NCBI RefSeq assembly: GCF_018294505.1
Contig: NC_057802.1
Coordinates: 312,098,209 to 312,162,208, forward strand
DNA: 64,000 nucleotides
DNA from: Triticum aestivum
Taxonomy: Eukaryota > Streptophyta > Magnoliopsida > Poales > Poaceae
Direction: 5' to 3'
The notes beneath the pieces were generated by a model, which worked only from the letters and a program-made list of their open reading frames with translations, did not search any database and was not told the DNA's origin. The translations under genes were made by a program, and so were the position numbers. Of this stretch, positions 34,020 through 43,903 are shown piece by piece. The number at the start of each line of letters is the position of its first letter. Within the stretch, counting starts at the first letter, position 1.

Positions 34020-36720
34020 GGTGGGTCCCAACAGTCAGGGGGAAACATTTTTTTTGCGAAATACAGTGGCCCGTCCGGTGGGTCCCCGCAGTCAGGTGGA
34101 GGAATAATTATTTTGCGTGTAATAAGGAGGCACTTCCTTGCTGCGGCCATGGACCCAGCTGTCAGCCTCTCCACGTACAGTCCACGTCCGATGGAAGCCA
34201 TTCCTTGACCACGTTGACCACGCCGCGCCGAGAGCACCAGGGCGGTGGACGACGGCGAGGCCTAGGCAGGGGACGACGCGGAGCCGGGGAAGACGCGGCA
34301 GTGGATGCCCACGCGTAGAGGAGTATGAGGGTTCACTGGTTCGCTGCGGTGTGAGGCTGCCGTCGCCGCAGAATAACAGGGGCTGTGGGTGAGTAGAGGG
34401 ATGGCCTGGCCAGCAGTGGGAGTAGTAGGGGCGGTGAGGCCTCCGCTGCATCGCAGCCGGCCACGGGAGGCAGTAGCACGAGGAACGACCGACGCTGGTT
34501 TGGGCGGCTGGAGCAAGAAGACCAGAGGTTGAAGAAGCACTACGGCCATTGGATGGACATCGTACGGTCACTGGAGCTAGAATCGTGCATATTCACTAAG
34601 TTGACAAAGCCCTCCATCCCCGTCAACTTAGTAGGCCCACAAGTCAGCCTGCCACTATACTGGGTCCCAGCTAGTAGGGGGAGTATTCATTTTTTGTGCG
34701 TAATAAGGAGGCACTTCCTTTTGTGCGAAGATATAGGTGGTGGGTCCAAGCTATCAGCGGCGGTAACATTTTTTTCGCGAAATACAGAGGCCCTTTCGGT
34801 GGGTCCCAGATGTCAGGTGGAGGAATCATTATTTTGCGTGTAATAAGGAGGCATTTCCTCGCGTGCGGTCGTGGACCCAGCTGTCAGCCTCTCCACGTAC
34901 AGTCCACTTCAGATGCATGTCGGTCGTTGACCATGTTGACCAGGCCGTGCCGAGAGCACCAGGGCGGTGGACGACGGCGAGGCCTAGGAAGGGAACGACA
35001 CGGAGGCAGGGAAGACTCGGTAGTTGTTTCCCACGCGGAGGGGAGTACGACTGTACGAGGGTTTACTGGTTCGTCTGCCGTCGCCGGAGAATAACAACTT
35101 GTGTGGGTGAGTAGAGGGATGGCTAGGCCAGCGATGGGAGCATGGTGGGGCGGTGAGGCCTGCGCGGCAGCATAGCCGGCCGTGGGGAGGAGGGAGCAGG
35201 CAGTCCCACCGGCGCTTGTTTGAGCGGCTGGAGCAGGAAGAGCAGAGATTGAAGAAGCACGACGGCCATTGGTTGGAAATCCAACAGTCACTGCTTGTGC
35301 ATCAACCTTGTTTTAGGAAAACCTCAAATCTGTGGAAAACAACATACAACCCATCTGCCATTATTTCTAATAATTTACAGCCCATTTGCTAATTCTTAAG
35401 GTTTTTTGGAGCCCATATTCTTTCTGTTAGCATTACAGCCCATATTGTGGCCACAGTTAAAAAATTATACGAATTTTTGCATATTTCGGTGCGGTCCGAA
35501 CTGTTTTTAATCCTGAAATTTCGAGTCACATTCAAACTGATTTTAAAAATAAATGTATATCAATATAAAATCCAACAAATTGTCCACGCATAAAAATCAA
35601 TGCAATTTAAAATCTCGAAATGAAAAAAAAGAAATTTGAAACTAATTGCCGGTTTGATGTGTTTTAAAAATGTACAACCCATTTCTCATTACTGATAGGC
35701 CATTTTCTCGGCGAGCCGAATGAAGCTCTCCTCGTCTTGAAAGATTTGCAGCCCAACAAGTCTGACAAAGTGACTTACTTGGAAAACCACAAAAAAACTG
35801 GGCTATGGCCGTGGACCCAGCTGTCAGCCTCTCAACATACAGTACTCTTCCGATGGAAGTCGGTCGTTGACCACATTGACCACGCCGTGCCGAGAGCACC
35901 AAGGCGGTGGACAACGGCGAGGCCTAGGAAGGGGATGACGCGGAGCCGGGGAAGACGCGGCAGTGGATGCCCACGCGGAGAGGAGTACGAGGGTTCACTG
36001 GTTCGACTGCGGCGTGAGGCTGCCGTCACCGCAGAATAACAGTGGGTGTGGGTGAGTAGAGGGATGCCCTGGCCAGTGGTGGGAGTAGTAGGGGGCGGTG
36101 AGGCCTCCGCGGCATCACAGCCGGCCACGGGTGGCAGGAGCACGCGGCACGACCGGCGCTGCTTTGGGCGGCTGGAGCAAGAAGACCAGAGGTTGAAGAA
36201 GCACTATGGTCGTTGGATGGACATCGTACGGTCACTGGAGCTAGAATCATTCATATTGACCAAGTTGACAAAGCCCTCCGTCCCCGTCAACTTAGTAGGC
36301 CCACAAGTCAGCCACCCACTATGGTGGGTCCCAGCTACCAGGGGGTATTCATTTTTTTGTGCGTAATAAGGAGGCACTTCCTTGCGTGCGAAGATATAGC
36401 TGGTCGGTCCGACCTGTCAGCGGGGGGAACATTTTTTTCGCGAAATACAGAAGCCCTTCCCACGTACAGTGCGTAATAAGGAGGAAATTTCCTAGCGTGC
36501 GACCATGGACCTCGTGGGTCCCAGCCGTCAGGCTCTCCACGTACAGTCCTCTTCCGATGACTCTCCTATGTTGACCACGCCGCGCCGAGCGCACCGAGGT
36601 GGTGGACGACGGCAAGGCCCCAAACTGGAAGGACCCGGAGATGGGAAAGACGCGGCAGTGGAGTCGTAGACGGAGAGGAGTGGGAAACTTGACGGGTTCG
36701 GGTGCGGGGTGGGCCTACAC
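34020..36720 (+). repeat. Four diverged copies of a 0.7-0.9-kb segment inside the CACTA element
   Basis: The anchor ggacccagctgtcagcctct occurs at about 34151, 34873 and 35813, with a fourth, more diverged form near 36520. After each anchor comes cgtacagtcc, the gttgaccac/gttgaccag box, ccgagagcacc, ggtggacgacggcgaggcc, then a variable GC-rich part ending near a ggagcaagaagaccagag-type motif. Copies also share gtaataaggaggcacttcc. Two copies are separated by AT-rich sequence (35290-35800) with repeated cagcccatttg motifs. No protein motif is recognised; the function is probably structural. Confidence 0.75.
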
Positions 36721-36721
36721 T

Positions 36722-37793
36722 CGGCACAGAATAGCAGGAGGTGCGGAGTGGAGGGATGGCCTGGCCGTCGGCGGGGTAGCGGTTCGCTGAGGAGCGCAAA
36801 ACAATGCTGTTGGACGCCGGAGGCTAGAGCAGGTGGTCTCGGCAGCGCTGGGGGAAGAAGACGAGAGATTGAAGAAGAATGCCGGCCGTTGGATGTAAAT
36901 CCAACGCCTTCTTAGGCTTCGACCTACTGGCCCACATGTCAGCCAGTCCATTTGTTTTTTAGTCCATTTGGTGGGCTGGGTGAAACAATGATGTAGCATC
37001 TATACAGCTCGTTTATATATATGGTAGAATTTAAAGCCCATTTGCATTTTTTTTGAAATCCGCGGAATTGCTAGGCTGGGTGAAAATATCATGTTGGGCT
37101 AGACGGAGAAATGTTATAAAAACATAAACACATGATTGCACGTCTATTACCGCATTGGTCAGTAAAATCTTTGCAAGCTTATGTATGCAATCACTAGGAG
37201 TTAACTTGCCAAGTTATATATAAACAATTATTATTATTATTATTATTATTTTGTAAGAACTTTCAACTTACGAAATGAAATATCATTTAAATTTGATGAG
37301 TTAATAGTACGTGGGGTATTATTATTTTTAGGCTAGACGTGGGACAGTTGAGTTGGTTCTAGGGAAAAGTACTGGGAGAAAACTCAGTTTACATCGAAAA
37401 AGAAAGTGGGAGAAAATTCAGATATAGGATTAATGAAAACGAAAAATAGAATTGAGCTGTATAGGAAGAGGGCGAAAGATTGAACAAAATAAAGAAATAC
37501 AAATGGATAGGTGGTTGGTCCCATATGTCTGTGTACGAGACCTGCTGGGTCCACCTGAGGAGGGGAATATGTTGGGAGGAAGGAGATTCAAAGCACGGCA
37601 GCCGAGTGAACTAGTTTTTTTTAACGGACAAGTGAACTAGTTACATACATAAGCAAATAGCCACTAAAAGAGCAAACAGGTTAATGGGTTCTTAAAAGAA
37701 ATATTTCGGACAAAATAGATAATTACGACACTTAGGCTAATGCATGAAACATTCAGATGATAAAGGTGCTTATAAACAGATAAAGTACAACAT
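36722..37793. other. AT-rich stretch, no supported gene; (ATT)n at 37228-37251
   Basis: Contains agcccatttg and gggctgggtgaaa motifs like those at 35370-35450, so it may still belong to the CACTA element. It also has an (ATT)n microsatellite. No coding signal is seen. Confidence 0.4.
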
Positions 37794-38498
37794 CTAGACC
37801 TTCCTGGCACGCTTGATCATGACGCTGTGGCTGTCCGTGTACTCGTCGGTTATGGGAAGTAGACACGCCCTCATGTCCAAGATCTGCCTGTACATGTCGT
37901 AGCATGCGTATGCGTCCTTGGCCGCGTAGGTTATGTAGGCTAGATTCAGAGGTACCTCCCACGTGTTCAGGTCCTTGGTATCGTTGTCTTCTTTCATGTT
38001 GGCGTATCAGGGGTCAATGATGGTCTCGGCGAGGTCAACCACGGAGTCCATCTCCTGCCCGTTGCTGATGATCTTGTATTGCTTCTGGATGTCGACAAGC
38101 TTGTTGCACTAGATGGCCGAATCGTCGCGTTCTTCCTTCTCTCCACTGTAACGAAGGTGCAGTCGGCACTGCCGATGAAACGGGTGAATGCTCCAGAACC
38201 TCTGATGGCTCTACAGAAGTGGTAGATGAGAACCTCATCCCGCACACATACCTGGGCGACGGCGATCCGCTGGTCCCTGTCAGGAGACGAATGGATGGGC
38301 ACAAGGTCTAGTCCTGCAACCTTGTGCTTTCTCGTCCTGTAGGTACTGCTTGAACTCGGCTAGGCAGAGCTTCACCGAGTCTGGATCGTTGGTGTACATC
38401 ACATTCAACTTGGTGCAGCCATAGGACTGAATGGCGAACTCAAAGGGGAACTCCTTGCTGAAGTCCATATCCAGCAGGCTCACCCCTCGGATCGCCAT
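37794..38498 (-). pseudogene. Decayed plant 3'-5' exonuclease (WRN-exo/RNase H-like fold) gene
   Basis: From ATG at 38498 the frame reads MAIRGVSLLDMDFSKEFPF and DPDSVKLCLAEFKQYLQ. After a frameshift near 38315 it reads VAGLDLVPIHSSPDRDQR and IAVAQVCVRDEVLIYHFC, then FIGSADCTFVTVE. After another shift near 38140 it reads KLVDIQKQYKIISNG, and finally PLNLAYITYAAKDAYACYDM. This order matches the DEDDy exonuclease domain (DNA_pol_A_exo1): Exo I GLDxE-type, the FxG..TFVxV strand, and Exo III YAAKDAY. In-frame stops lie at 38109-38111 (TAG) and 38007-38009 (TGA). The Glu of the Exo I motif is Val, so even a repaired copy would lack one metal ligand. Such proteins trim nucleic acid 3' ends. No introns interrupt the recognisable part. 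Confidence 0.75.
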
Positions 38499-38973
38499 TG
38501 GAGTCTCTTCAAGTGAACGAGTGTGTAGGCGGCGGCGGCAGTTCGTTTTTCAGCTCTTGGGGAACTGGATTCAATAGTAAACTGAGTGTGTACAGGCGAC
38601 AACAGTTACTACCCCTCCCTCGTCCGTTGCACGCCCGGCAGAAGATGCACCCTCGGCACATTCAAACGCCTCCATTAAGAAACCTACTCCGGCCACACGT
38701 CGGTTCACGAGCGGGTCTGTATTGGTACTGTAATAACAGGAGTTAGTGGTCACTTTACTTAAATTTAATTAGCTTTAATAGAAATTTATACTTAAAACAA
38801 GCAATGCATTGGCTCGTTCTATCAGTGCCAGAGGATCAACATGCACAACAATTAGAATTATTATTCTCAGGATGCACACGATCAGCACATTTGTCGCACT
38901 TTCACAAAGATAATACTACCAAGTTTGAACTGTTTGTTATGGTTGTTGTCCTCTACATAATCATGCCGTGTTT
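38499..38973. other. Flank upstream of the exonuclease pseudogene
   Basis: Mixed GC sequence changing to AT-rich after 38745. No TATA box is convincingly placed for the minus-strand pseudogene, and no other gene is seen. Confidence 0.35.
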
Positions 38974-39236
38974 CCCAGCTTGCAAGATTCAGAACCAACA
39001 AATAAGATCCAAATAATAAGTACAACAAAGATGCCTATACATCTCATTGATTCCCAGCTTGCAAGATTCAGAACCAACAAATAAGATCCAAATAATAAGT
39101 ACAACAAAGACACCTACACATCTCATTGATTCCCATCTTGCAAGATTCAGAACCAACAAATAAGATTCAAATAATAAGTACAACAAAGATGCCTACACAT
39201 CTCATTGATTCCCAGCTTGCAAGATTCAGAACCAAC
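38974..39236. repeat. 79-bp tandem repeat, 3.3 copies
   Basis: Units begin at 38974, 39053, 39132 and 39211 with cccagcttgcaagattcaga and differ at a handful of positions (for example cccatcttg in unit 3). The last copy stops after about 26 bp. Confidence 0.92.
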
Positions 39237-40297
39237 CCATTAGAGCCTTTTGATAAAGTGAATATCGGGATTAAATCCATCTTGGCTAGCCATGTCATAC
39301 AATCGAAGAACTTGGCGAATGCTCTTGACCGTCACAACATCTGTAGTTGAGTATTCCTGTTTGCACAACGCAGATAATAAAGAGCATGATTACTATAATA
39401 CTGGCACTAGTGGAAGTCAACCTGCAGCTCCACTCGATGATTCAATTCATGCCACTTTTTCTACAGTTCACCTGAAATGAAGCTAAGATTGCATCATTCA
39501 GCTACGACTCATCTTGCAAAGGCTAATAAAATGTTGCACGAGATTACCAGCAGAATTTGACGGAGATTTTGGAAACTCCAATCACCATGTTGTGCAGTTC
39601 CACCAAAATTGAGAGATGTTGCCCACGTGACATTTTAGTTGAACTGCACAAGACACTCATTCCAAAAAAGTGTTTTGTGCAGTTCACCAAAAGGTCACAA
39701 TAGCAACAAGGTGAAATGGATATCCCTATCTGCCAACAAAAAGATAGAAAGTAAACAGTTGCTGGTCAATAAGAAGATACGAAACATAGACGAAATGAAA
39801 AGAAGCATCTTAATTATGTTCATGGAAATCACGCAAGGACAATAGAAATTTTAAAACGTCGGCAAAATGCTTCATGTTACCGGAAGCATTACGATCAGCA
39901 ATGACATTCGTCAAATATGGGATTACTTTAATGGTGGCATTGCTTGTTTGCCAAATAGAGCAAATCAACAGGAGCTAAAGAGTTGGTTTAAGGGCACGGG
40001 ACCGTGGGGGCACTAGGACACTCAGCAGTGTAAAGAAGCAACTTACTTACCATACTGGGGAAAACAGCAGGAGTACCATTTGTAACACAGTTTAATTGCA
40101 TCATATCACTGGAGGCATTAGATTAACAATAACACTGGTTAGACATATCCTTAAGGTAACAGTGTGATCGCTTCATTTTACATGCGCTCGTACATTAACA
40201 ACAGCAAAAAGTTGGTATAAGGACATGCGATAGTGGACGCATCAGCACAATGTACCTACAAGGAGGCATAAAGTGGTGATGCAGAGTTTGTTCATGC
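39237..40297. other. AT-rich intergenic, no supported gene
   Basis: Contains two similar motifs, gtgcagttccaccaaaa (about 39594) and gtgcagttcaccaaaag (about 39676), and no long ORF. The frame at 39639-39845 (68 codons, Lys-rich) shows no motif. Confidence 0.4.
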
Positions 40298-40565
40298 TAT
40301 GTGAGGGCAGCAAATCTAATCCTGGAGACCTTTTACTATGTGAGGGCAGCAAACCTAATCCTGGAGACCTTGTACTATGTGAGGGCAGCAAATCTAATCC
40401 TGGAGACCTTTTACTATGTGAGGGTAGCAAATCTAATCCTGGAGACCTTTTACTATGTTAGGGCAGCAAATCTAATCCTGAGACCTTTTACTATGTGAGG
40501 GCAGCAATTCTAACCCAAGAGACCTTTTACTATGTGAGGGCAACAAATCTAATCCTGGACATACT
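40298..40565. repeat. 39-bp tandem repeat, about 6.9 copies, frame-preserving
   Basis: Unit tatgtgagggcagcaaatct followed by aatcctggagaccttttac, starting at 40298, 40337, 40376, 40415, 40454, about 40492 and about 40531. The fifth copy has lost one base, and later copies are diverged. The 39-bp period keeps a 13-residue repeat (CEGSKSNPGDLLL on plus, SHSKRSPGLDLLP on minus) open. There is no sign that it is translated. Confidence 0.92.
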
Positions 40566-41380
40566 CTGTTGACTTGTCCACCAGCCGCCACATTCTATCC
40601 TTTTTTCAACCAATAATAGATATGTTCCTTATCCAGTTTGTACCGCGTTTTCCCATTATTTCCCTTTTCAACCAAGAGACCGGTTGGGTATCCGGTCTCT
40701 ACTACTTTCACCATATTATTTCCTCTTTGAATCAAGTCCTAGATTCATGCTACAACTTTCCCCCCTTTCTTCGTTGTTTGAACAAAGCCCTAGATTCGAA
40801 TGCATGAAGTAGCTTTACCTCTAATAATACTAAACATTTAGGTGGCTTTGGAAGAGCTGATGGGAGTAGAAAAAGATGCACATGCAGACACGTGGGGAGC
40901 TGGGCAGTAGAGCAAGGCCGCTTTCGAAGAACTTATACCTGAGGGTCGTCGGGATGTTGGCGGCGGCAGGTCGGATCTGCGGACAATACGACAGGGAGGA
41001 AGAAGGGTCGGAGGACCTCCCGAGCCGGCGCTGTGTCGGAGAGAACAGCACGGGCAGAGGATCGGGCCCGTCCGGCAGCTGTGGGTTCCTCCCTCGCCAA
41101 ACGATGCACCTAGTCCTCTACACACACCAGCCGAAGGGATCCGGCCGGATCTGTGACCAGCGGTGAGCAGAGAGAAAATGTCGCTACCGCTGTCTTGTTT
41201 ATATCTGGAGAGGATGAGAGAATGAAGAGAGCAACCCTAGTAAAGCAAGCGCTCAGGCCCCTGCGTACATATATAGTGGAGTGATTATCTTTTTCTCTCC
41301 ACAACAAGTGTTTCAATTTGTGTACGTGGCATTAAAGAAAAGAAACTCTATTTAAGGTGACTACCTGTACGGCTCCTACT
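40566..41380 (-). promoter_or_regulatory. Minus-strand promoter/first-exon-like block (tentative)
   Basis: On the minus strand a TATATAT box (about 41268-41275) is followed by a GC-rich, pyrimidine-biased leader and then a potential splice donor CCTCAG-GTATAAG near 40937. This is the look of a plant promoter plus untranslated first exon. The only recognisable coding sequence further along the minus strand is the exonuclease pseudogene 2.4 kb away. A link between them is inference only. The remainder has no repeat or ORF of note. Confidence 0.25.
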
Positions 41381-41400
41381 TACTACTACTAGTAGTAGTA
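41381..41400. repeat. 20-bp perfect palindrome
   Basis: TACTACTACTAGTAGTAGTA is its own reverse complement. It lies between the promoter-like block and a MITE-like region and probably arose by slippage; no function is assigned. Confidence 0.85.
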
Positions 41401-41647
41401 TTGTTCACTTGTGCTCCCCGGCCCCCATTCATTGAACAACCCCACGGGTGAATAAACATACAGTACTAGTATTTATATAGAACAAACAAGCTCGAACTAT
41501 TTTCGCGTAGTTAAAAGTTGAGGGTGGGGCTTTTCTCGGGCAGTACGCGCAGCAGTTTTCGCGTAGGCGGTTTGACAGAGAGGCGAGGAGGGTGAGGGAG
41601 TAGCGGATTCAACTTACTTACTACTGGAAAGGTCGGGCTATGCGATT

Positions 41648-42083
41648 TGAACTCAACTAACCCAAAAATATCCAAACAGGAGGGTTAGTTTGAACTCAAC
41701 TAACCAAAAAAATATCCAAACATGAGGGTTAGTTTGGGTTACTATTTGGATCCACGTGTTAGAGTTAGTTTGAACTCAACTAACCCAAAAAAATTCTAAC
41801 CCACCCAAGAGGTGCTTATTTGGGTTAGTTCTTCTCGCGACACTAAAAAACACATTTTTCTCTCGCTCTCCCCGCAGCAGATCCCTCCCCACTTCCTCGA
41901 AGCTTCTCATCCTCTCCCTCCCTCCCTCCCTCTCACACCGCCCATGAAGGCACCTCGTCGTATCCGCGCTCCATCTAACCCTGTCATCCAAACACCTCTT
42001 TCGCTAGAGTTACTTCAGGGTTAGTTCGGGATTAGAATCTAACTCTAACCTTTAACTGAGTTAGAGTATCCAAACAGGGCCTT
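41648..42083. mobile_element. MITE-like element with aactaaccc/ggccctgtttgga end
   Basis: The right end (about 42040-42083) is the complement of ggccctgtttggatactcta, a terminus style seen in many grass MITEs. The left part repeats tttgaactcaactaaccc three times (about 41650, 41692, 41770), each near tatccaaaca. Ends and target duplication are not resolved. Confidence 0.45.
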
Positions 42084-42897
42084 TGAGAGAGACGATGAGG
42101 GAGAAGCAATACGGGCTGCTGGATTACTAGAGATAGGTGTCGCACGGAAGCCAAGAAATATGGTGATAGCATGGGTTAGCCATGTACTAGTATGATGTAA
42201 CTACACTGGGCTGCCGTGTTTCGTACTCTTCCAGTCCACTGTGGAGATGATTTGTTGATTGTATATCGCTGAATAATATAAAATATTATGAGTGCAGACG
42301 CTCCACCTCGAGGTTCCTTGCTCCTTCTCGGTCGTCGGGAATCTATGTTCTTCCACTCTATTTTTTTATGTGAGCTTTGTACATCCTTTTGCCAACACGC
42401 GACACATCTAGCATCAAGGTGCACGTGTCATGCAAGGATCGTTCCATCTATATGAAGAACATGTGGGACTGGAACTACGAGACGGACATGTACCCAGGAG
42501 TGGACGTGCGAACCTGTGTAACATAGCGCAGTAAGTGAAGTAGAAAGGCACAAATAGTATGAACATGCGTGGCATATAGGCATTTGTATCTTACTACCAC
42601 TAAATGTTGTACGTGCAATGCCCGGTGATGTTATGGAGTACGTGACTAAGTACTCTACTACTACTATATTAATTGGAGGCACATATTAGGTTTTATATTT
42701 GTTTACGTGTATGCCCCGAGACCTTCCAACTAGACGTGTCTTTCTCTCCGGGTCGCACTTTGTATCGTTCATACCACTAGTACAGTAGTACTACTACGTG
42801 TGGTCTCCGACCCAGAAGTGGAGACGCTCTACCACGCTGTTCATGTCCCACTCCTTTCGCTGACGTGTGCGACATCCAGCACGTGCCCTGTGTTTGG
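42084..42897. other. intergenic with partial copies of the local repeat module
   Basis: A ctgggctgccgtgtttcgta segment at 42208 recurs in similar form near 46990. The rest is low-copy-looking, with tacta microsatellite-like patches and no gene. Confidence 0.4.
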
Positions 42898-43258
42898 CAC
42901 TCCTTCGTCGTAAGAGTTGAAACGCTAGCATTCATTAGAAATAAAAAATAAATATAAATCACCAGTGATACTATACCATGCGGTTTCCTTGCTCCTCGAT
43001 ATCGGAAAGAATACTTCCGCTCGCCGACATGTGGGACATCGACCATCCTGGTCCACTTGCCATGCCCGCAGAACTCCAAGGGAGACTCACCCCGGTCGTC
43101 GCGCCGCAGTAATTACTAATGAGCCGTCAAATCACAGGCCCAACCTTACCCACTGTGAAGTTGCTCGGACGAAGGAACCATCATGACTTTGAATTCCGCT
43201 TCTTGAAGAAAACTACTGTACTAGCAGTACTGCTAGCTACAGTAGTTACTCCAGTAGA
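42898..43258. repeat. Dispersed module, copy 1 (tcggaaagaatactt ... gaattccgcttctt)
   Basis: Shares with 47004-47300 the ordered motifs cactcct-cgtcgtaa, atatcggaaagaatactt, gccga-atgtgggac, tcgaccatcctggtccac, aaggaaccatcatgact and gaattccgcttctt, in the same orientation. The copies are clearly diverged (substitutions and indels), so this is an older duplication or a repeat family. Confidence 0.75.
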
Positions 43259-43400
43259 GGCCTCCTTTGGTTCATAGGATAGGAATTTTATAGGAATATG
43301 AAAATCATAGGAAGTGAGATGACATGCATCTCAATTCCTATAGAGAAATATATGCCATTTGATGCATAGGATAGGAATTTTTCCATTGAGTCTAGGCTAA
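43259..43400. mobile_element. Left end of a Tourist/Harbinger-like MITE
   Basis: Begins ggcctcctttggttcatagg and continues ataggaattttataggaata, a start known in many Triticeae MITEs (from memory). No matching right end is found nearby; an opposed end (cctatgaaccaaatgaggcc) is at 47490-47509. The exact internal breakpoint near 43400 is uncertain. Confidence 0.55.
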
Positions 43401-43516
43401 TGTACTGGTAATTTGCTCTAAAAACTACAATAGTAACTAGTAGTACTGTTACATGCTCGTAATTAATTAAACAAACGTACGGGCGACACAGACACACACA
43501 CTAACTACTAGTACTA

Positions 43517-43903
43517 CTACTTCTCACATGCTGGCCAGACGCCGTCGTTCTCCTTCCCGGCTTTGTCGGCGACACCCCACCGTGCTTGGATCTCCGCCGA
43601 CCTCTCCGCAGCAGTGCGTGCGTCCTCTTCTTTCTTGCGGCGGCAGGCCTCTCTTTTCTTGAGTGCTTTCTGACTTTTCCGCTCCCTCTGTGCGGCTTTG
43701 GCCGCCTCTTGCTCTACCGCCCATTCGGCCTTGACAGCTTCAAATTCCGCCCACATAGGTGTGAGGTCGCGAGCGGCGAAGAACTCGGCACGGCGGGATG
43801 CCACCGCTTGCCTACCATTCTGTGTGCGGTCATGGGCGGCGAGGAACTCAGCGCGGTGGGATGCCATCGCTTCCTTACTGGTTAGTGTGCGGCGCGGTGG
43901 CAT
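43517..43903 (-). CDS. Small Ala/Glu/Arg-rich coiled-coil ORF (128 aa), probably transposon-carried
   Basis: ATG at 43903, stop at 43517. The protein starts MPPRRTLTSKEAMASHRAEF and has a 20-residue internal duplication (SHRAEFLAAHDRT / SRRAEFFAARDLT). A strongly charged helix follows (EFEAVKAEWAVEQEAAKAAQ, then RERKSQKALKKRE), predicted coiled coil. I recognise no domain. The open frame, Kozak-poor context and TE surroundings suggest a captured fragment in a non-autonomous DNA transposon. It could be non-coding. Confidence 0.35.
   Translation of the reverse strand: MPPRRTLTSKEAMASHRAEFLAAHDRTQNGRQAVASRRAEFFAARDLTPMWAEFEAVKAEWAVEQEAAKAAQRERKSQKALKKREACRRKKEEDARTAAERSAEIQARWGVADKAGKENDGVWPACEK

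Larger units (their letters stand above)
32301..36721 (+). mobile_element. CACTA transposon, left terminus and repeat-rich body; right end not found
   Basis: CACTACAAAACAAAGACAC at 32301 is a CACTA-superfamily terminus, preceded by a possible 3-bp target GTA. Repeated tatgaca/catgaca motifs in the first 250 bp are typical subterminal transposase-binding-type repeats. Inward lie a gatgaacag tandem array (about 32815-33260), then modules containing gtttcctccgttttgc (33290-33545), then large duplicated segments (34020-36720). No transposase is visible, and I found no matching terminus (TTTGTAGTG) downstream. The element may be right-truncated, end in a gap or extend beyond the stated end, which is only where recognisable repeats stop. 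Confidence 0.65.

Noticed and set aside
37660..37690. ctaaaagagcaaacagg as a second Helitron start
   Set aside because: It lacks the leading TCTATACTACTAT and no matching 3' hairpin-CTAG end was found.
40298..40565. CRISPR-like regular repeat
   Set aside because: Units are contiguous without unique spacers, there are no cas genes, and the DNA is clearly plant nuclear.
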